NCBI RefSeq assembly: GCF_048771995.1
Contig: NC_133026.1
Span: 106,840,501 to 106,904,500, forward strand
Direction of reading: 5' to 3'
Origin: Taeniopygia guttata
Lineage: Eukaryota > Chordata > Aves > Passeriformes > Estrildidae
DNA length: 64,000 nucleotides
Shown here: piece after piece, positions 27,413-41,780 of the stretch
Layout of the letters: each line of letters starts with the position of its first letter
Numbering within the stretch: position 1 is the first letter of the stretch
Notes under the pieces: model-generated
Databases searched by the model: none
Told to the model about the DNA's origin: nothing
What the model saw: the letters and a program-made list of their open reading frames with translations, nothing else
Position numbers and translations under genes: made by a program

Positions 27413-29534
27413 GGACAGTGCCAAGTTGCTACAGTGAAAGTCATTAATGCTAATTGCAACTCTTTGCTTGAGCTTTTAGGGATTTCTGTGTGCTTTTAAA
27501 CATTCAATGAGCAGAGAGGCAATATCAAGTAAGCAAGACTGATGAGGCTGTTCTAATAAAAAAGATGTGAAAGGATGAGCTGTATGAGTCCCAGAGTATT
27601 CCAGCTATGATTTTGTGGGTTGGAAAATGCTAGGAGTCTGGAAGCTTCTTCAGTGAGCAGAGGAGGAGAGTCCTCCTGGGAAGGGAGTTGTGGGATGCTG
27701 TACTGGAATAGGAGGGACTCCAAGGTGCTTGTGCAGGTGCGGGTGTTGAGAAGTAACAAGGGGAAAACACCAAATGAGAACAAGGCACCAGCAGCAGAGG
27801 CAGAAGAAGCCATGGCAAGACAATATTCAAAACAGATCTATAATAGAATAATTACAAAATAGTGGTAATACATTAGTCATTGTCATGTTAAGGAAGCTTC
27901 TTATTCATGTGGCTATCTGGCAACCTCACTCCCAAGGCCAGAGATTTTCACTGCTGGGACTGAAGCCCCTTCATAGCAGGAGGCTCCAGTGACCCAACAG
28001 GTCTCCACCTGGCTCATCACACATCCGATTCACACAGACCAGGTTTCCTCAGCAATTTGACCCCTGATTTCCCATGGCAAAATCTTAGATGTCTTGTTCC
28101 ATAAAGCCATTTATTCATGGTGCAGTAACACAGAAACAGCCAGAGCTGGTCTGTCTGAGGAGGATCCCCAGCCAAGGAACCCCTGGGCTTTTATACCCTC
28201 ACAGTCTCCAGAAGTCTCCTCTTCCTCCTGAGTCTTTGGCTCCTGCCCCCCTCTCCGCGTCCATCCACCTTCCTGGCTCACTGGTTTTCATCTGCTTTGT
28301 TACCCAAAAGGCTGCAATTCCCAGCTCTCCTGTGTTTTCCAGTGTCCATTCACCTGGCTGGCGTCACCCACCATCATGCCCTGTGTTATCCCAAAGCTGG
28401 CAGTTCATGGCCTCTCTTCTCAGGCTCCTGCCCAGACCATCTCAGTCTACAGCTTATGAGCCGGGCTGCTTGGAGCCCACGTGTTACCCAACACTCATAC
28501 TCAAAATACAATAGCACTGCAGAGGAACTTGTGCAGAACCTGCAGTGGAGCCAGCACAGAAACATTCTGCCAACTGATTAGATGTTATTCATGAAATGCA
28601 GTGCCTTTAACCACCAATCTGTTTTCACTTCACATATACCTTGGCTTGAAAGCCACGTATCATCTGCAAATGATATTTTGCCTCTTTTGTTTTTGTTCAC
28701 TAGTTCATCTTCTTGGACAGATGAGGCAGTGCTTGGTGCTAGGGACAAGAAGCTTCAAGCCTGTTTTTCTAGCCATGCTACAGCATACAGAGTTAACATT
28801 TTCTTCTCACGTATCTTTTCTCAGGGAAAATAAAAAGATATGAACAAATATACCAGAGCAACCCCTGCCTCTCCCCTGTAACACCTTCATGCGAAACACA
28901 GTGTGAAACTGGTGTTGCCATAAGAGGGCACACTGCAGCTGTAGTTTCCACATAGTTCAGCAAAATTCTCATAGGAATGAGAAGTGGCAGTTGCTTCCCC
29001 TCTGACACTGTCCAGTTTTTGTACTGAAGAAAGTGCAGGAGGCTTTCTATTAACTTTCCCAAGTGTCTGTTTGTCTGCTGGCTTCTTCTTCCCCTCCCTG
29101 CCGTTCACCCTTCCAGACAGTCCTGTCTTGGGCTGAGTTTAAGGGAAATTTTCAAAGCTTGCAGAACTGTTGTGCTTAAAGTTAGTATTCTTCGCCACAG
29201 TTTTGATGAATTTGTAATTTTTCTTGCTAAGTGTATTACACCAGGGAGCACACAGCACTGCTGTGGAGAATGTACTGCAGTAAGTGAGCAGAAGAGAGCA
29301 GGTGCATATAAAGGGATCCTGTCTGGGGTGAAGAGATGCAGATCACTGACTAAATGAGAATCTGAAACCCTACCTGCAGCAATTTTTGCAATGAGTCCCA
29401 GCCCTTAAATAGCTAAAACAATTCTGACGCTACCGGTATCAGGAGTTCAGACAAAAATAAGAAAATTGAACAATGGGCTAAAAGGGCTAAAAAGTACATT
29501 GAGAACAGCAGTTGTTCTTTGGTTAAAATGATAT

Positions 29535-29559
29535 TAAAAAAACAAACAAACAAACAAAC
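29535..29559. repeat. (AAAC)n
   Basis: About five AAAC units after an A run. Confidence 0.9.
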
Positions 29560-32500
29560 CTCCACAAGATTTGAAGGCCACAAACTTACTGGACAGAGAG
29601 AAACTATGTACCTTAATAGAAAGAGGGTTTAGGAAAATTGAAATAAGCAGAGGCTATGACAAATCCTTTCAGTGCTAAAACAGTAAAGTCCTTTCGTAGG
29701 TAGGGTGGAAAAGTATTAATGCATAAATGGTGGGAAAAAAATTCTCTCTGATAGAGGTGTACCTTGGATAAGCTCAACATTTTTTCCCTTACTAAATGAC
29801 TTGGATAAGTGTACAGGACAGAAAGTAAGGATAAGTTACCTTTGTATTCAAATGGTACTTGGTATAGGGATAAAAGACAGCGCCGGGTTTGATGTGATCC
29901 TTGTTATTCTGCTGCCTCTACACTGTTTAGTTACCTCCACTCCCCAGGGCTGTTTGTTTTATCATATTTCTAGCCAATAGCCCTCTAGTTTGAGTGCCAG
30001 GCTCCTGTGACAGAGATCATATTTTGTTATACTTGCACACTTTGTAGCAGAGTGAAGCCTTGACCTCTGAGTTATCATGGTATGGCAACGCCTAATGATG
30101 ACAATCTGATCTGCTGGTACAGAATTGCAAGTAATAAAAAGTGATGAACATCTAGGTCAAAGAGCAAAACTCACAGCCTTCCTAAATGCATTGATTGGGC
30201 TGTTAGGCCACATCTCTGTTTGCCACAGCTCATGTTTATTGTTGTCAGCCTGGCTGTCAAGAAGGTGAAACTGCCTACTTTCAGGTATTATGGCACTACT
30301 TTTCTATACCATGGTCCCCTAAAAACACTTGGATAATGCTTGCTGCTTGCAGATATTGCATGCTGTTGGCACATGCTGGTTTTCTATCCAGCTAAGTGTG
30401 GAAATGGTCAGATATCCTCTCAAAAATTAGTCTAGGTCTTATGGGGTGTCACCGTTACGTTGCCCCTTTACTACCTCCTGAACAAAGCTCCTAGGACTCA
30501 TCACATGAATGGTCTTCAAATGTATCACTTCAGACTCTGTCAGCTTGATATAAATAATTGCCATAGATTGCTAAAGCAAGGTTGCTTTTCACTAAGGAGA
30601 TCTCATTTGCTCTTATCCAAGTTCTGTGGGAGACAACTAATCCAGAACAAAGTGTCTGGTAGACTGCATCTATGCTTGTGAGAAAACCAGTCACTGAAAA
30701 GAAGCATGTTGACAATTTCTTCTCAAGATCCCAGAGCCTTTGTTTGTGACAATGACATCAAGATTAAAGACATTTGTTTCTTCCAAGATTGGCTGCTTTT
30801 TGGAGCACAGTCCAATGGGGTAACCTCAATTCTGGTAATGAGGATTTAAAGCACATCATCTTGTAATTTGAAAAACTTATGTTTGCTACCACTGGACAGA
30901 ATCCTGACTTAACCTCCCAGCAGAAGAGCATTGTTTCCATATATTAGTTTGACTGAGTAAGAGCAGCAGAAAAAGGACATCCCATTTCTTAACAGAGCAA
31001 TTTATTGTTGCTTATGGGACTTTGAGCTCATCTTCAAGCTAGCCTTACTAATTAGCAACATAAACTCCTGCTTCTCTTATGAGATTGGTTTGCAACTGGA
31101 ATTTGACAGAAGCTATAAAGAAATGTTCTGAGAGACGACTCAGGATGATAAATTGAAGAAAAAGACATAAAATACAGTGCAATTTCTCATATGAAACCAC
31201 TAATATGAGATATTACTTGCTGGAAAATTTCTTTTGAAATGTCTACCTTCATGCTCTTTATTTCACCATCTATTTTTATACAAATTTTTATTCTTAGCAC
31301 AAACAATTTTCCCATAGTCCCCTTGAATTTACGTTAGCAGTGTCACACTGCACAGAAGCACACCACCACCACCACTGCAGCGTCTCTGGCAATTTTGGTT
31401 AGCCATTGTCTGAGACAGCTTCCAAGCCACCTCCTACTATGTCGATCAAGACTTCTGTTTCTAAAAGATCTAGCCCCATCCAGAAATTTTTTGAGCTCCC
31501 CTGCACTGCTGTGAGAGGCATCACCAACCTAATCCCCTGAGAGCATTTAATCCCCGAGTCATTCCTAGTGGAGATACTTTGCATGCTTCATCTGCTACAG
31601 AAGTACAGCATCATTAAAAACAACTAATAACACAAATCTATAACAATTTTACTGTCTGTAAAGTGTTTCATCACCCTGGCTGTATTCTTATACCCTGGAT
31701 TCTCAGATTGTGATGTTTCCAGATCTCACAACTGTACCAGTTGATAACATGAGATGAAAAAAAAGGCAAACAAAATGTTTTTAACTTAAAACTCTTCTAA
31801 ATTTAAAAAGATAATGTTTTGATTCTGAATCTTACAGCAAAACTGGTAGTATTTTGGATTTCACACAACAGTTATTGTAAAAATTTCCTAATGTTATTCC
31901 AAATCTGATTGTCTTGTTTTCACCAAACAGAGAGCACAAAACAAACTAAGACAAACTTAACCTTCCTCCTATTTAACAGTAGCTGTGTCCCCCAAATACT
32001 TGTTAACAATCTCTTTCAACCCAAAACCCCAGTCTGTGGCTCTAGGGCAGCTCAATATTACAGATAACCCCCTGTAGCCTTGCCGTGCAAGAGAGCTGGC
32101 ACTAGGTGAGCAAGTGGAGGCAGTTCTGTCATCAACTAAAACTCACCCTCGTGACTTAGCAGGTTTTTGTAGTCCTGCTACCAGCATTGAAGAGGGATGG
32201 GAGAGGCACAGCCACAATGTAAATGTATATAATTAGGATTTTTTTTCTGGCACTGCTCTTCCTTTGGCTTCGTATGTAGGTCTGTAGAAGAAAAATAGCT
32301 GACCTGCATAAGTCACCATGCCTGGGTTACACAGATACCTCTCAAGCATCAACCTCACTAGAAAAATTTGGTCTGCAAAAAGCCCAAATTAAATCCTCAT
32401 AATTATTTTTGTCCATGTCTTATCACTACCAGAGATGCTGAGATGCTCCAAGCAGACAGAAGGATCCAAGAAAAAAAAATTAAAAAAAAAAAACAAGAAA

Positions 32501-32988
32501 TGGCTGTATTAGCTCTCTTGATATTCTGACAGAAAGGATCTGGCAAGACCTGCAGTCATGGATGGAAACAAATTGGCTGATCTTCAGGACTTCCTGACAT
32601 GGATTACATTCAAGAAAGTACAAAGCAGGTGAGAAAACCCATCATGTTTCAGCAAAAGCAAGCTGTATTAAATTTACTCAGTGTAGGTGTAATGATTTGT
32701 GACTTACAGAGAGCATTCAGAGCTGCATATTAAATCAAACCACAAGGAAAACACTGTCTGTGTAACAACCATGGGAGCAGACAAGGCTTCCTCTTTCCAG
32801 ATTTATCTGCAGCATAAACACTTTATGTTGGCTGGAGAAATGTTAACACTCCTAAGAGAGAAAACACTAACGTTCAGAAAAGAAAGGTGGAAGTCAGGGT
32901 GCCTGTGTTATCTTTCCTGTTAAAGTTCACTATTAAATCTGTGGAGTAACAAGGGTGCTTAAAGACTTATTAGCCATTGGTTTTAGAC

Positions 32989-33159
32989 CTATATATTATT
33001 TACATGTACACACACAGACACATGTATAGAAATATTTTGTTATATACATATGTGTGTATATAATGTCATATACATGTATTTATATATGTATATAATATTA
33101 AATACACACACATATGTCAATTTAAACACTGAATTACATATATACATATATATAAATGT
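32989..33159. repeat. AT/CA-rich microsatellite
   Basis: Imperfect TATA, CACA and TGTATA words over about 170 nt. Confidence 0.85.
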
Positions 33160-33850
33160 AATAGTAAAAATTGTTTTGACCATTCCTAGAACTACAGAAC
33201 TCAGGACTTGAAACCTGCTTTAGCTATAGAATTTCCTTCTGGCCACTTGAAAGGTTAGGGATTTCCCACACTCTGACTGCAAAACTGGAAATAAGGGTCT
33301 AGGTTTTCACCTCATGTAGTTAGGATTACACATTTCCCCGTTAACCCTGAAACCTGAGCTGTTTCGTTACTGACAAAAGTTTTGTTTGCAAGAATATAAA
33401 GTGACAACTTTTCAGGCTCCTCCCATCACCGAAGACTCCAACACTGGATAGGAATACAAGAAAAACAAGTTTTATTTAGGAAATTGTCTCAAATATGTAG
33501 GTTTAATGACAAATCCTAAATAATTAGCACAATGTTGAGAAAATGGATTAAAGAGGACTGAATTCAGAAGAAAATCTTTGGCATATCATTAACGAGAGCT
33601 CATAGAAAGTGTGTATTTTGTTAAGAAAAAGGCAATCTGAAATGAAAATGAAAAATCTGAATCACAAATTCAGATGCTCGGAACTTCATTGTGAAAACCT
33701 TTGCAGTTTCCATAGGGTCCCAAAATCACTGAAGGGACAGTTGTCTGTGCATGGAATATGGAGAAAAGGAGACCATAAAATAGAGGGTGCCATCAGATCC
33801 TGCACAGCAAACATGTCAAACAGCCAGAAAAATTAAAGCATCCTTTTGAC

Positions 33851-33879
33851 AAAGAAAGAAAAAAAAAAAAAAAAGAAAA
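33851..33879. repeat. Poly(A)-rich tract
   Basis: A run of A with G interruptions. A similar run is at 32470-32493. No retroposon body is recognised to the left of either. Confidence 0.85.
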
Positions 33880-36800
33880 TTAATTGTTCTACTTAATTGC
33901 ATACAGTGTTTGAGGATTCAACCTGTAGAAAAAAAATAAAACTAAATGTGGACAACCTGAAAAAAAACAGAACACTGTAAGAAGAAGACCAAACTGTCCC
34001 CTCGCCCTAAAACCCCCCAAACACACAGAAAAATTTTTCTTCCTAGGGGGATAATAAAATCATTCTGCCTTGACCTTTTCCTCACCACTTAGACACAATA
34101 GCAATAGCTGCTATATATAAACCTTAGATGCTCTTCAGCTTTGCTCTACCAAAGCATATTTATTTTAACTCAAGAAGGCTAGTGGTAAAAGTAGTTGGGG
34201 AATATTTTATTTACACAATGATGAATTAACCTATGGATCTTTCCTCTAAGGGTAGCTCTAGGAATGACTAGGATGCAGAGGGATCCAGATGGACTTTTTG
34301 ACCTCTTTTGTTAAAGCTCCGTCCATGGCATTTGTTGGCCTTTTTCAAAGCTAAAAGGTTGGAGGACACAAAGCTTTATTCTCAAATTTTAATCTTGAGG
34401 CTAGAAAAGCTTCTGCAATCAAGCCCTAGCAATGTTTGCCTCCAGTAAATCTGAAGTATGCTGGGCAGCTGTGGAAGGAGGGAGAAAAACAAAAAAGCCT
34501 TGTGTCTGAAACATTAGTGTTTGTGTGCATCCTACCCTGTACAGCTGGTCTGACTCAGCTCTGAGAAGAAGCTGTGCAGCTGTTTCTCTGGAGCAATACC
34601 TGTGGGCAAACAACAGCAGAGTCCAACATCTATGTACATCTTCCTGATCTCCAGAGTTCATTTTGTCCCTGCTCTGTCATCTTTAATCATGAAACATTAG
34701 GCTTTTTCTTACTGGATATTCATGCACATATGTTCAGAACTTACAGGGACAATCAGCCATTGTTCCAGTTTTCCTATTGATGTTTTTCTTGCAAATCAGA
34801 GCCCAGGGGCTGGCCACAAGCCCAAATCCCATCTTTTCAAAACTGATTACTTCTTTGCTGGGACACTGTTTGCTCTACTGCAATTGTCTAAGACCGGGTT
34901 TGGCTGGTGCAAACCTACTTCATCTCTTCTGGAAGTGAAGGCAGGATTTATCCTATGTACTGTACAACTCTGGCAAGTCAAAGCAGATGAAATGCCTCCC
35001 TTCCGCCTGGGGTAACGCTCCTGCTGGCTAGAAAAAGTGACCCCAAGTCCAAAGTGGCAGCAGCAGCAGCTTGAAGAAGATCACAGAAGGGGGATCTAGA
35101 GACTAAACCATCTCATTCCAGCTCTGATGAGCTCATTCAGCTGGAAAGGCAAAACAAAATAAAATATGCATGGATTCCTCTCTGAATATGGGACCACAAG
35201 GCAGCTAGGCACTGAGATACCATGCAAATGGAAATAATTAAGTACTGGAACAGAATAGCAGAGATATCACTGGGAACTTTCAAAGGAAATTTTTGAGGAA
35301 AAATTAATGACTCTCCAATGCCCTGAGATTTGCTGTTCTAAAAGAATTAAGCAATTCCCACAGAATAAATAAAATTAACACTGAGGTAGAGTGGAATAAT
35401 GGTAAAATATTTTGCATGCTAGAAAGTTACAAAATGTCTAAGGTAATCAATTTTTAAATGCTTGAAAAGTGGGGAAAGAAAACCTAGTAGCAAATGAACT
35501 TTGGAAGGAAGAGCAGCAGAATCCAAATGGCTCCGTGGCAGTAGGAGATGGCCATGACCCTATTTCAAGGTGAAAACCATATGGCTCAGGAAAAAGCAGA
35601 AATAAATTACCAAGTCATTAGGATCCCAGTGGGGCATGCAGCAATCCCAAATGGCAGCTGGTCTCCCACAGTTTTACCCACTGATTTTGTCCACTGCTGG
35701 GAAGAAGTAAACACCGTGGCTGTACCATGCTGTGCCTTCCTGCACCTCTCACACACAGGCATGTGCACACTTGTGCACGTTTTCATAGACACACTTCTAT
35801 TAACAAGAAACTCTAGGCATACTGTGAATTCCAGAGGTTTTTATGGAGATACATCTCAGAAGAGAAATAGGGATGAAACATCACAGGAAGCTCATCACTG
35901 AGCATGAGCAGAGAACAGCAGCTGGTTACTCCGTTTGCCAGGCATGTCCACAGAAAACCTCTGCCTTTCCCCATTCCACATGGCAAGGCGAGAGACAGAT
36001 AATACAAGCTCATTTTGCCTTTCCAAAGAACATTATGATAGCTCTTTTTAGTCTGATTATGCCACAGTTCTTGTACTTGTAAGGATTGTTTTTCTAATGA
36101 GGCAAGAAAAGTCAAAAGAAATTAATAGCCAAGATAACAGTTATCAGTCTGATATAAATAAAACAGTGTATAATGTTTGCAATACACTACAATCTACAAC
36201 TGATAAAGGAGTCTAAAGCCAAATGAGGGTTTAAAAGGAAGGGGATATTGGAAATATTTACTCTCTAAGTTCATTTTTAAGCAAATGACTGGGTCATAGT
36301 TGCTGTTTGTAGCTGTTGCTGCTGAAGCCAGTGTTGCCACTGAAGCCTAGAGTAAGGACATTACCCACCCAGCACAGCCCAGCCTCTCCATGGGATCCAA
36401 AAAAGGCTCAGATAAGATCCAAAAGCCTCACCCACATCCTCATACAATGGGGATCATGTTTTAATTCTGTGATACCTTAGTTCCAGTAATCCCTGGGTAG
36501 GAGGTATACTACAAAGATATCACTTGTCCACATTGTTGGTTTTGTGCTCTTTGCAGGACCCTTCATCTTAACACTGCAGACAGCTCCATTACGATGTGTT
36601 TGTCTTTGTAACTCTCCAGATGCCCATACTGTGCTTGTTTCAAAATGTCAGAGTGGCTCCTTCCTCGTGTGATTGTGTCACCAAAATAATTTTACTAGTT
36701 CTGCCTAAATTCCCTTGGGAACCTGTTTCAGTAAGGTACAAATCATGAGTGTACCCCATAATATGCAACATATACGCTCCCCTAGGACTCTTGGGAGGTG

Positions 36801-39800
36801 CCTCTGGAGCTTGAAGGAGCTGAAGGCAAGAGCTAAAGCACTGCAAGGGTGAATATCAGGCATGATCTGTTCCTGCTGATTAGAAGCTATCCCAGGTGAT
36901 GTGTTCTCATATTAGTCATTTCCAGGATCCTAATTTACCTCCATATACGTCATAAGAGCTAAACTTTGCATCCTAAGCAAAGAGCTAGACAAGCTGTAAT
37001 GTAAATACCACAGGATCTGATTCCTGAGATTCCAAAGATTATCATGGGAGCTTGGTCTCACAAGCTGTGTTTTAGTGAAAGGGGTCTGAAGTGCCAGTAT
37101 AATTTCTATCACTTTTCAAAACCTTTGCTCTCTGCTAGTCCTATGAGTTTTTAATCCATTTGGCAAAATCAGTGATGTACATACATGACCTGATTTCAGC
37201 TGTTTCTCAGTAGCTGGTACAGTGCTGTTTTTGGATTTGGTATGAAAATAATGTTGATAACACACTGATGTTTTGGCCTTTTTTTATTAAACTGCTCTTA
37301 TCATAACATAGAAGTTTTAGTTTTGATTCTCCTCCCCATTCCACTGGGCTAGGAGTAGGGGAGGTGAGCAAGCAGCTGTGTGGTGCTTGGTTCCCAGCTG
37401 GGCTTAAACCATGACAGCATACCAGCATAATTTTTGCTATAATTGCTTTAGCTCATTTCCTTAAAAATATTAAATCATTTGCACAAGAAGCTCTCTTCTC
37501 TGATGAATACTTTTCCAGAGTAAATCATTAATTCTTTGTTGCATACATTTCCATACTCCTCTTAGACATGTTCTATGGTCTGGGTTTGGGGTTTTTCCTT
37601 ATATTTCAGTCCTAAGCTTTAGGATCATGAAATGTTTCCAATGATCACAAGATGCCTTTTTTTTGTTTTAATACGTGTTTATTTGCAACAGTAGTGTGAG
37701 ATACAGTAGAATACATGTGGGAACCAGATAATCATGTGTTATTTTATAGTGAATTTTTCAGTAGATTATTCCAAATATTACAAATGGAAATTTTAAGTCC
37801 CATTATATTAGTTCTGATATCATGGTGACTAAGCACTTAAACAATAAGCAGTCTTGTGGAAAAATCCAGATACACAGTTTGCTTTAACTCATTTGTCCTA
37901 AATTTCAGACTGCAATGGGATGGCTTAGATCATGTAAGTGGGTAGGAAATACTTCAGTCTATATTTACATAATATCTACTTAGAAAGTCCTTGAGAAACT
38001 CAGATACACACAGGCTGAATTGAGATACAAAAAATTGTGCATGGTGTTTTCACCTCTCACCCTGAAATGAAAGACTCACAATGAAAATTCTCACGTATTT
38101 TAATAAGATTAAAAATATTGGATGGTGTATAATATCCTGAATATGTTACACATCCAGCAGATAAGATGTTTCAGAGCACAGTGGCAGCTGCTCTGCCATC
38201 AAGCACTAGAAAGGTAGATGGCCATTTAGCTTTCTAAGCACGTACTGTGGTAATTGCTAATAATAAGAAATAAAGCACATTTTGAAAAGCTGATATGCAA
38301 ATACATGTGACAAGTCTAAATGGCATGAGATGAATCTCACTCCTATTTTGAAAGGTGGAACACTTTAACAGAAGCGTTATCATGACTTGATAACTTGAAC
38401 GCTGCAAGGTCTCTTCATATTTTTTTTTCCTGAGAATAGCCAGAATTTGGGTGATGAACTCCACAGAGAACACGCAGCCTAAAAGGTATTTGTGTGATTC
38501 AATGGAATCACCCTTGGCTTCTCTGCTTTCTTTTCTGAAACGCAGTGACTTAATATTATGAAGGTGCTTGTTAAAGTGCAAATATAGCATTGAAAACAAT
38601 CGTGCTATCATGGAGGAGTGAGATTCATCCTTTTTTTTGGGGCCCCAAAATGATGACAGACCTGCCAGTCTTCCTGTGATTTCCATTCACAGTCATAAAC
38701 AAAAACATTTCCCACCAAAACCAAGAAATGTTTTAAGAAAACATCAAGTATGTTACCAGATGCAGTATAGAGCTGAAGAGCTTTAGAATACAAATCTCAC
38801 TCAAACAGTAGCAAAGTACGTGTTTAAAAAAAATACAAAACCAAAAGTATCTTGAATCCATAAAAAGGTCATGCTAGTCTATTATTTAACCAAGCATGAC
38901 TATTGTACAGTGATGATACCATTGCAAGACAGCTTAGAGGAGCACATATCCCTGTGCTAAACTAAATCCTAATAGATGCTGAAGAGTGATATTCCCTTAT
39001 ATGAATGTGGTGGGGCAGAACCACCTGTGATTACAGTCACTGTAAGGATTTACTTTAGGGTGCGTCATAAACCTCAAGTCGAATGCATCTTCTTCCAAAA
39101 TTAAACATATTGCTGAAAGCCTAGGATTTTAGAAAAAACACAGTGAAGTGTATGAGAGAAGCCATCAGGCCCCCAAAAAGCTCAGGATCATTTCCACCGG
39201 AGTCAATGACAAACTCCTCCACAAGTTTTAATCTGTGGGATCAGGAGCAGACCTACCACACACTGCTTACCTTCTAATGTCTAATGGCATGGCAGCAACC
39301 TTTACTGTTTGGTGGCCCGTATTTTAGCATCCCTTCTTTTCCCTGATCTTTTAAGAAATGTCAGGATCTTATCCTCAATAAGGAGTTCTGCTGGTTCTGG
39401 GGCTGGTTCTGAGTGTTTGCCGCAGTTCATTAATACAGAGTGTTTCAGCAAAAAGATCCTTCTAACCTGGTGCTATGCTCACATTATGCTCACCTCAGCA
39501 GCAGAATCAGGCTGGGTGAGGAAAACACGCATCAAGCCATTTGTGTAAAGGACCCTTAAGCATAAAACAAATCACAGCTTCTTATTTAAATAACACAGTA
39601 CCATGCAAAATTCACAAATTAGGGAGCGTCTTTAAGTACAAAAAAATGCAAGCCTTTGCTTAAAAATCCACCAATTCTATGTGCATTACTCTCTACCTTT
39701 TTAAGCCATGCAAAAGGTTTAACCAAAATGTCCCTTTAACAAATATAGATTGGAACTATGTAAAAAAAAGCCCAACTAACTGCCTAGGTAAATCCCTCAC

Positions 39801-41472
39801 AAGTTTTGATCTTTCTCATTGAATCTCTTTATCATGGTATTCATCCATCTGAGCAGAGGTCGAACACCACACCTGTGCTGCCCTTCCCTTGGGAGACATA
39901 GTCCTTGCTGTGGGAAGGAGCTCTTATCTGCAATTTGACATTGTCCATTGCAGGTCCCCTGCCACACTCAACTGCAAATGCATGAAGGAGTCATGAATCA
40001 CATGCTCAGTGCAGGGAACTTGCACCACACTGACAGGGATTAAGACAAGAAAAATGTGAAACTTGAAAAAGGACATGCTGGGAATATACAAGGCTGCAAG
40101 CTGGGATACTAGAATTGCCCTTGGATCATAGTGCACAGATTTAAGGGTTGTAGTGGTTTATTATCGCATTAGAAACATCTAATACCTTGTAATAAAGATT
40201 GTATGTAGGGTATGTCAAAGAACAGATGAGGCTAATACAGCCCACAGTCAGGACTAATATTTTTTCCTCTCTTTTTGCTAAATAAGCAGGGATAGCTTTT
40301 CAATTTAAAAACAAAAACTGTATAATTAGGGTAATAATACCATGCTCCTGACTGCTCTGCAGCTGCATATTGTAAAACTCAAAGCCACTGATCAGAAACA
40401 AAAGCAGTTAAGTCAGTAACAGCTTTACAGAAATGTTCTGCTGGGGTGATTTTGTCTGGCAAAAACCTCTATAGGGGAAAGACTGTTTACCAAATATATT
40501 TCATGTCCTTTTGCCCCTAAAACACCCTGCAAGCACTTAAACCTTTTTCTACCAACAGATAAAGAAACCTTTGCTGAGGTGTAGTTTATGACTATGTGAA
40601 CACTGGAATAAGCAGGGAACCTGTTCAAATAGTTAGGCATCAGTTACAACAAAAAGCCAGAAGCAGACTTATTTTTATCATCTGTTATAAAAAAATATTT
40701 CCCAATCAGTGTCTCAATACAGTTAAAAGTTAAAACCCCTCTATATTACTAATAAATTAAAAAACACTATCTCCAACCATCTTGTAAGAAAATAGGTAAG
40801 TAATTTAAACCTTTAGTTTACATAAATTAGCACAGAAATGTGTATTCAAACAAGTGCACTGAAAACAGATATGCCTTCTTTTCTTCTGATATCTCTTATT
40901 TAAGTTATTAAGTAACAGGAAAGCCTTTATATTCTTTGCATGACCTTGAGAGTCTGCTAACACTGAATGGTCAATAGTCAAACCCCAGGAGAATGTTTCA
41001 CCAGATAGACAATGACAAGAGGGAGCATGAAGTACAATCAACTGCTTTGCAGCCTTATTACCCTACACTTCAACATTCCATTTCAGCATATTTACTCTTG
41101 GGGATGAAGGTAATGTATTTATACGGTGAATCACATGAGTGAAATTTGATGGGTTGATAGAATTTTTTCTTAAAAGCCTGTTAAAGTATCTTTTTTTTTC
41201 AGAGGTAGCAAGGCAATAGTGATGTACATGAGTGGAAACAATACTCCTTTGCTTGACTGTGGATAAAACTCTTAAATAGTGCTGGTGCCGTCTCTGAACC
41301 TTGCAGAGAAGGCTTAATGGGTAAGATGTTATAATCTGTGCTGACAACAGCCAATTAAGTGTCAGAAGAACAATCTGATAAGCAGGTCTTCATGTCTATA
41401 GGCATTTCCTGGTATGTCTTAACTGTCAATCTGGATGTTACACATCTCTATCTTTATCTCATTATTGACTGC

Positions 41473-41496
41473 TTTATTAAAGGAGAATGCTTTAAT
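41473..41496 (-). terminator. Candidate AQP4 polyadenylation signals
   Basis: On the minus strand an ATTAAA (41496-41491) and an AATAAA (41478-41473) lie about 285-310 nt after the stop codon and are the nearest such signals. Another AATAAA is at 40162-40157. Mammalian AQP4 has a long 3' UTR, so later sites may be used. Nothing in the sequence decides among them. Confidence 0.3.
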
Positions 41497-41693
41497 CTCT
41501 TTTTTTGACTTTAGGGTTGCTTCAGAAAGAAGGAAAGGAAAACACCAGGAACAAGTCTAAATTTGGAATAATAGATGGGGAATCCTAATTATAGCAAAGT
41601 CCTAATCTTCCAACTGAGCAGGTGTATGGTTTGGGGACACCACTCCATGCAGCTGCCCACACCATACCTTTCAAGAAGTGGAAGGTGCTCAGT

Positions 41694-41780
41694 CTAGAGG
41701 AGATCTGTTTCTTTAATGGGTGGAAGGATATCTGTGGACGTGCTAGCAGGCTGCTCTCTGCTTTCAGTGCTTCTTGCTAG
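41694..41780 (-). other. AQP4: AQP4 stop-codon readthrough extension (AQP4ex-like)
   Basis: After the TGA the frame stays open for 28 codons to TAG at 41696-41694. The stop context TGA-CTA-G is the known efficient readthrough motif. The extension starts LARSTESRE and ends DILPPIKETDLL. From memory, the human AQP4ex tail has the same overall length, shares TESR near its start, and ends in the same PPIKETDLL. Such conservation beyond a stop across birds and mammals argues for translation. In mammals the extended form is known to be needed for anchoring AQP4 at perivascular endfeet. The function here is inferred. Confidence 0.85.

Larger units (their letters stand above)
20206..41470. other. Long gene-free stretch downstream of AQP4
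   Basis: About 21 kb with no recognised exon and few repeats. The part nearest 41.5 kb may be AQP4 3' UTR if a distal polyadenylation site is used. Low repeat content fits distal regulatory DNA, but no element can be named from one sequence. Confidence 0.65.

Noticed and set aside
28089..28514. 141-codon Pro/Ser-rich plus-strand frame in a GC-richer patch
   Set aside because: No recognisable family, no splice context, and an overlapping frame of similar length, so probably chance.
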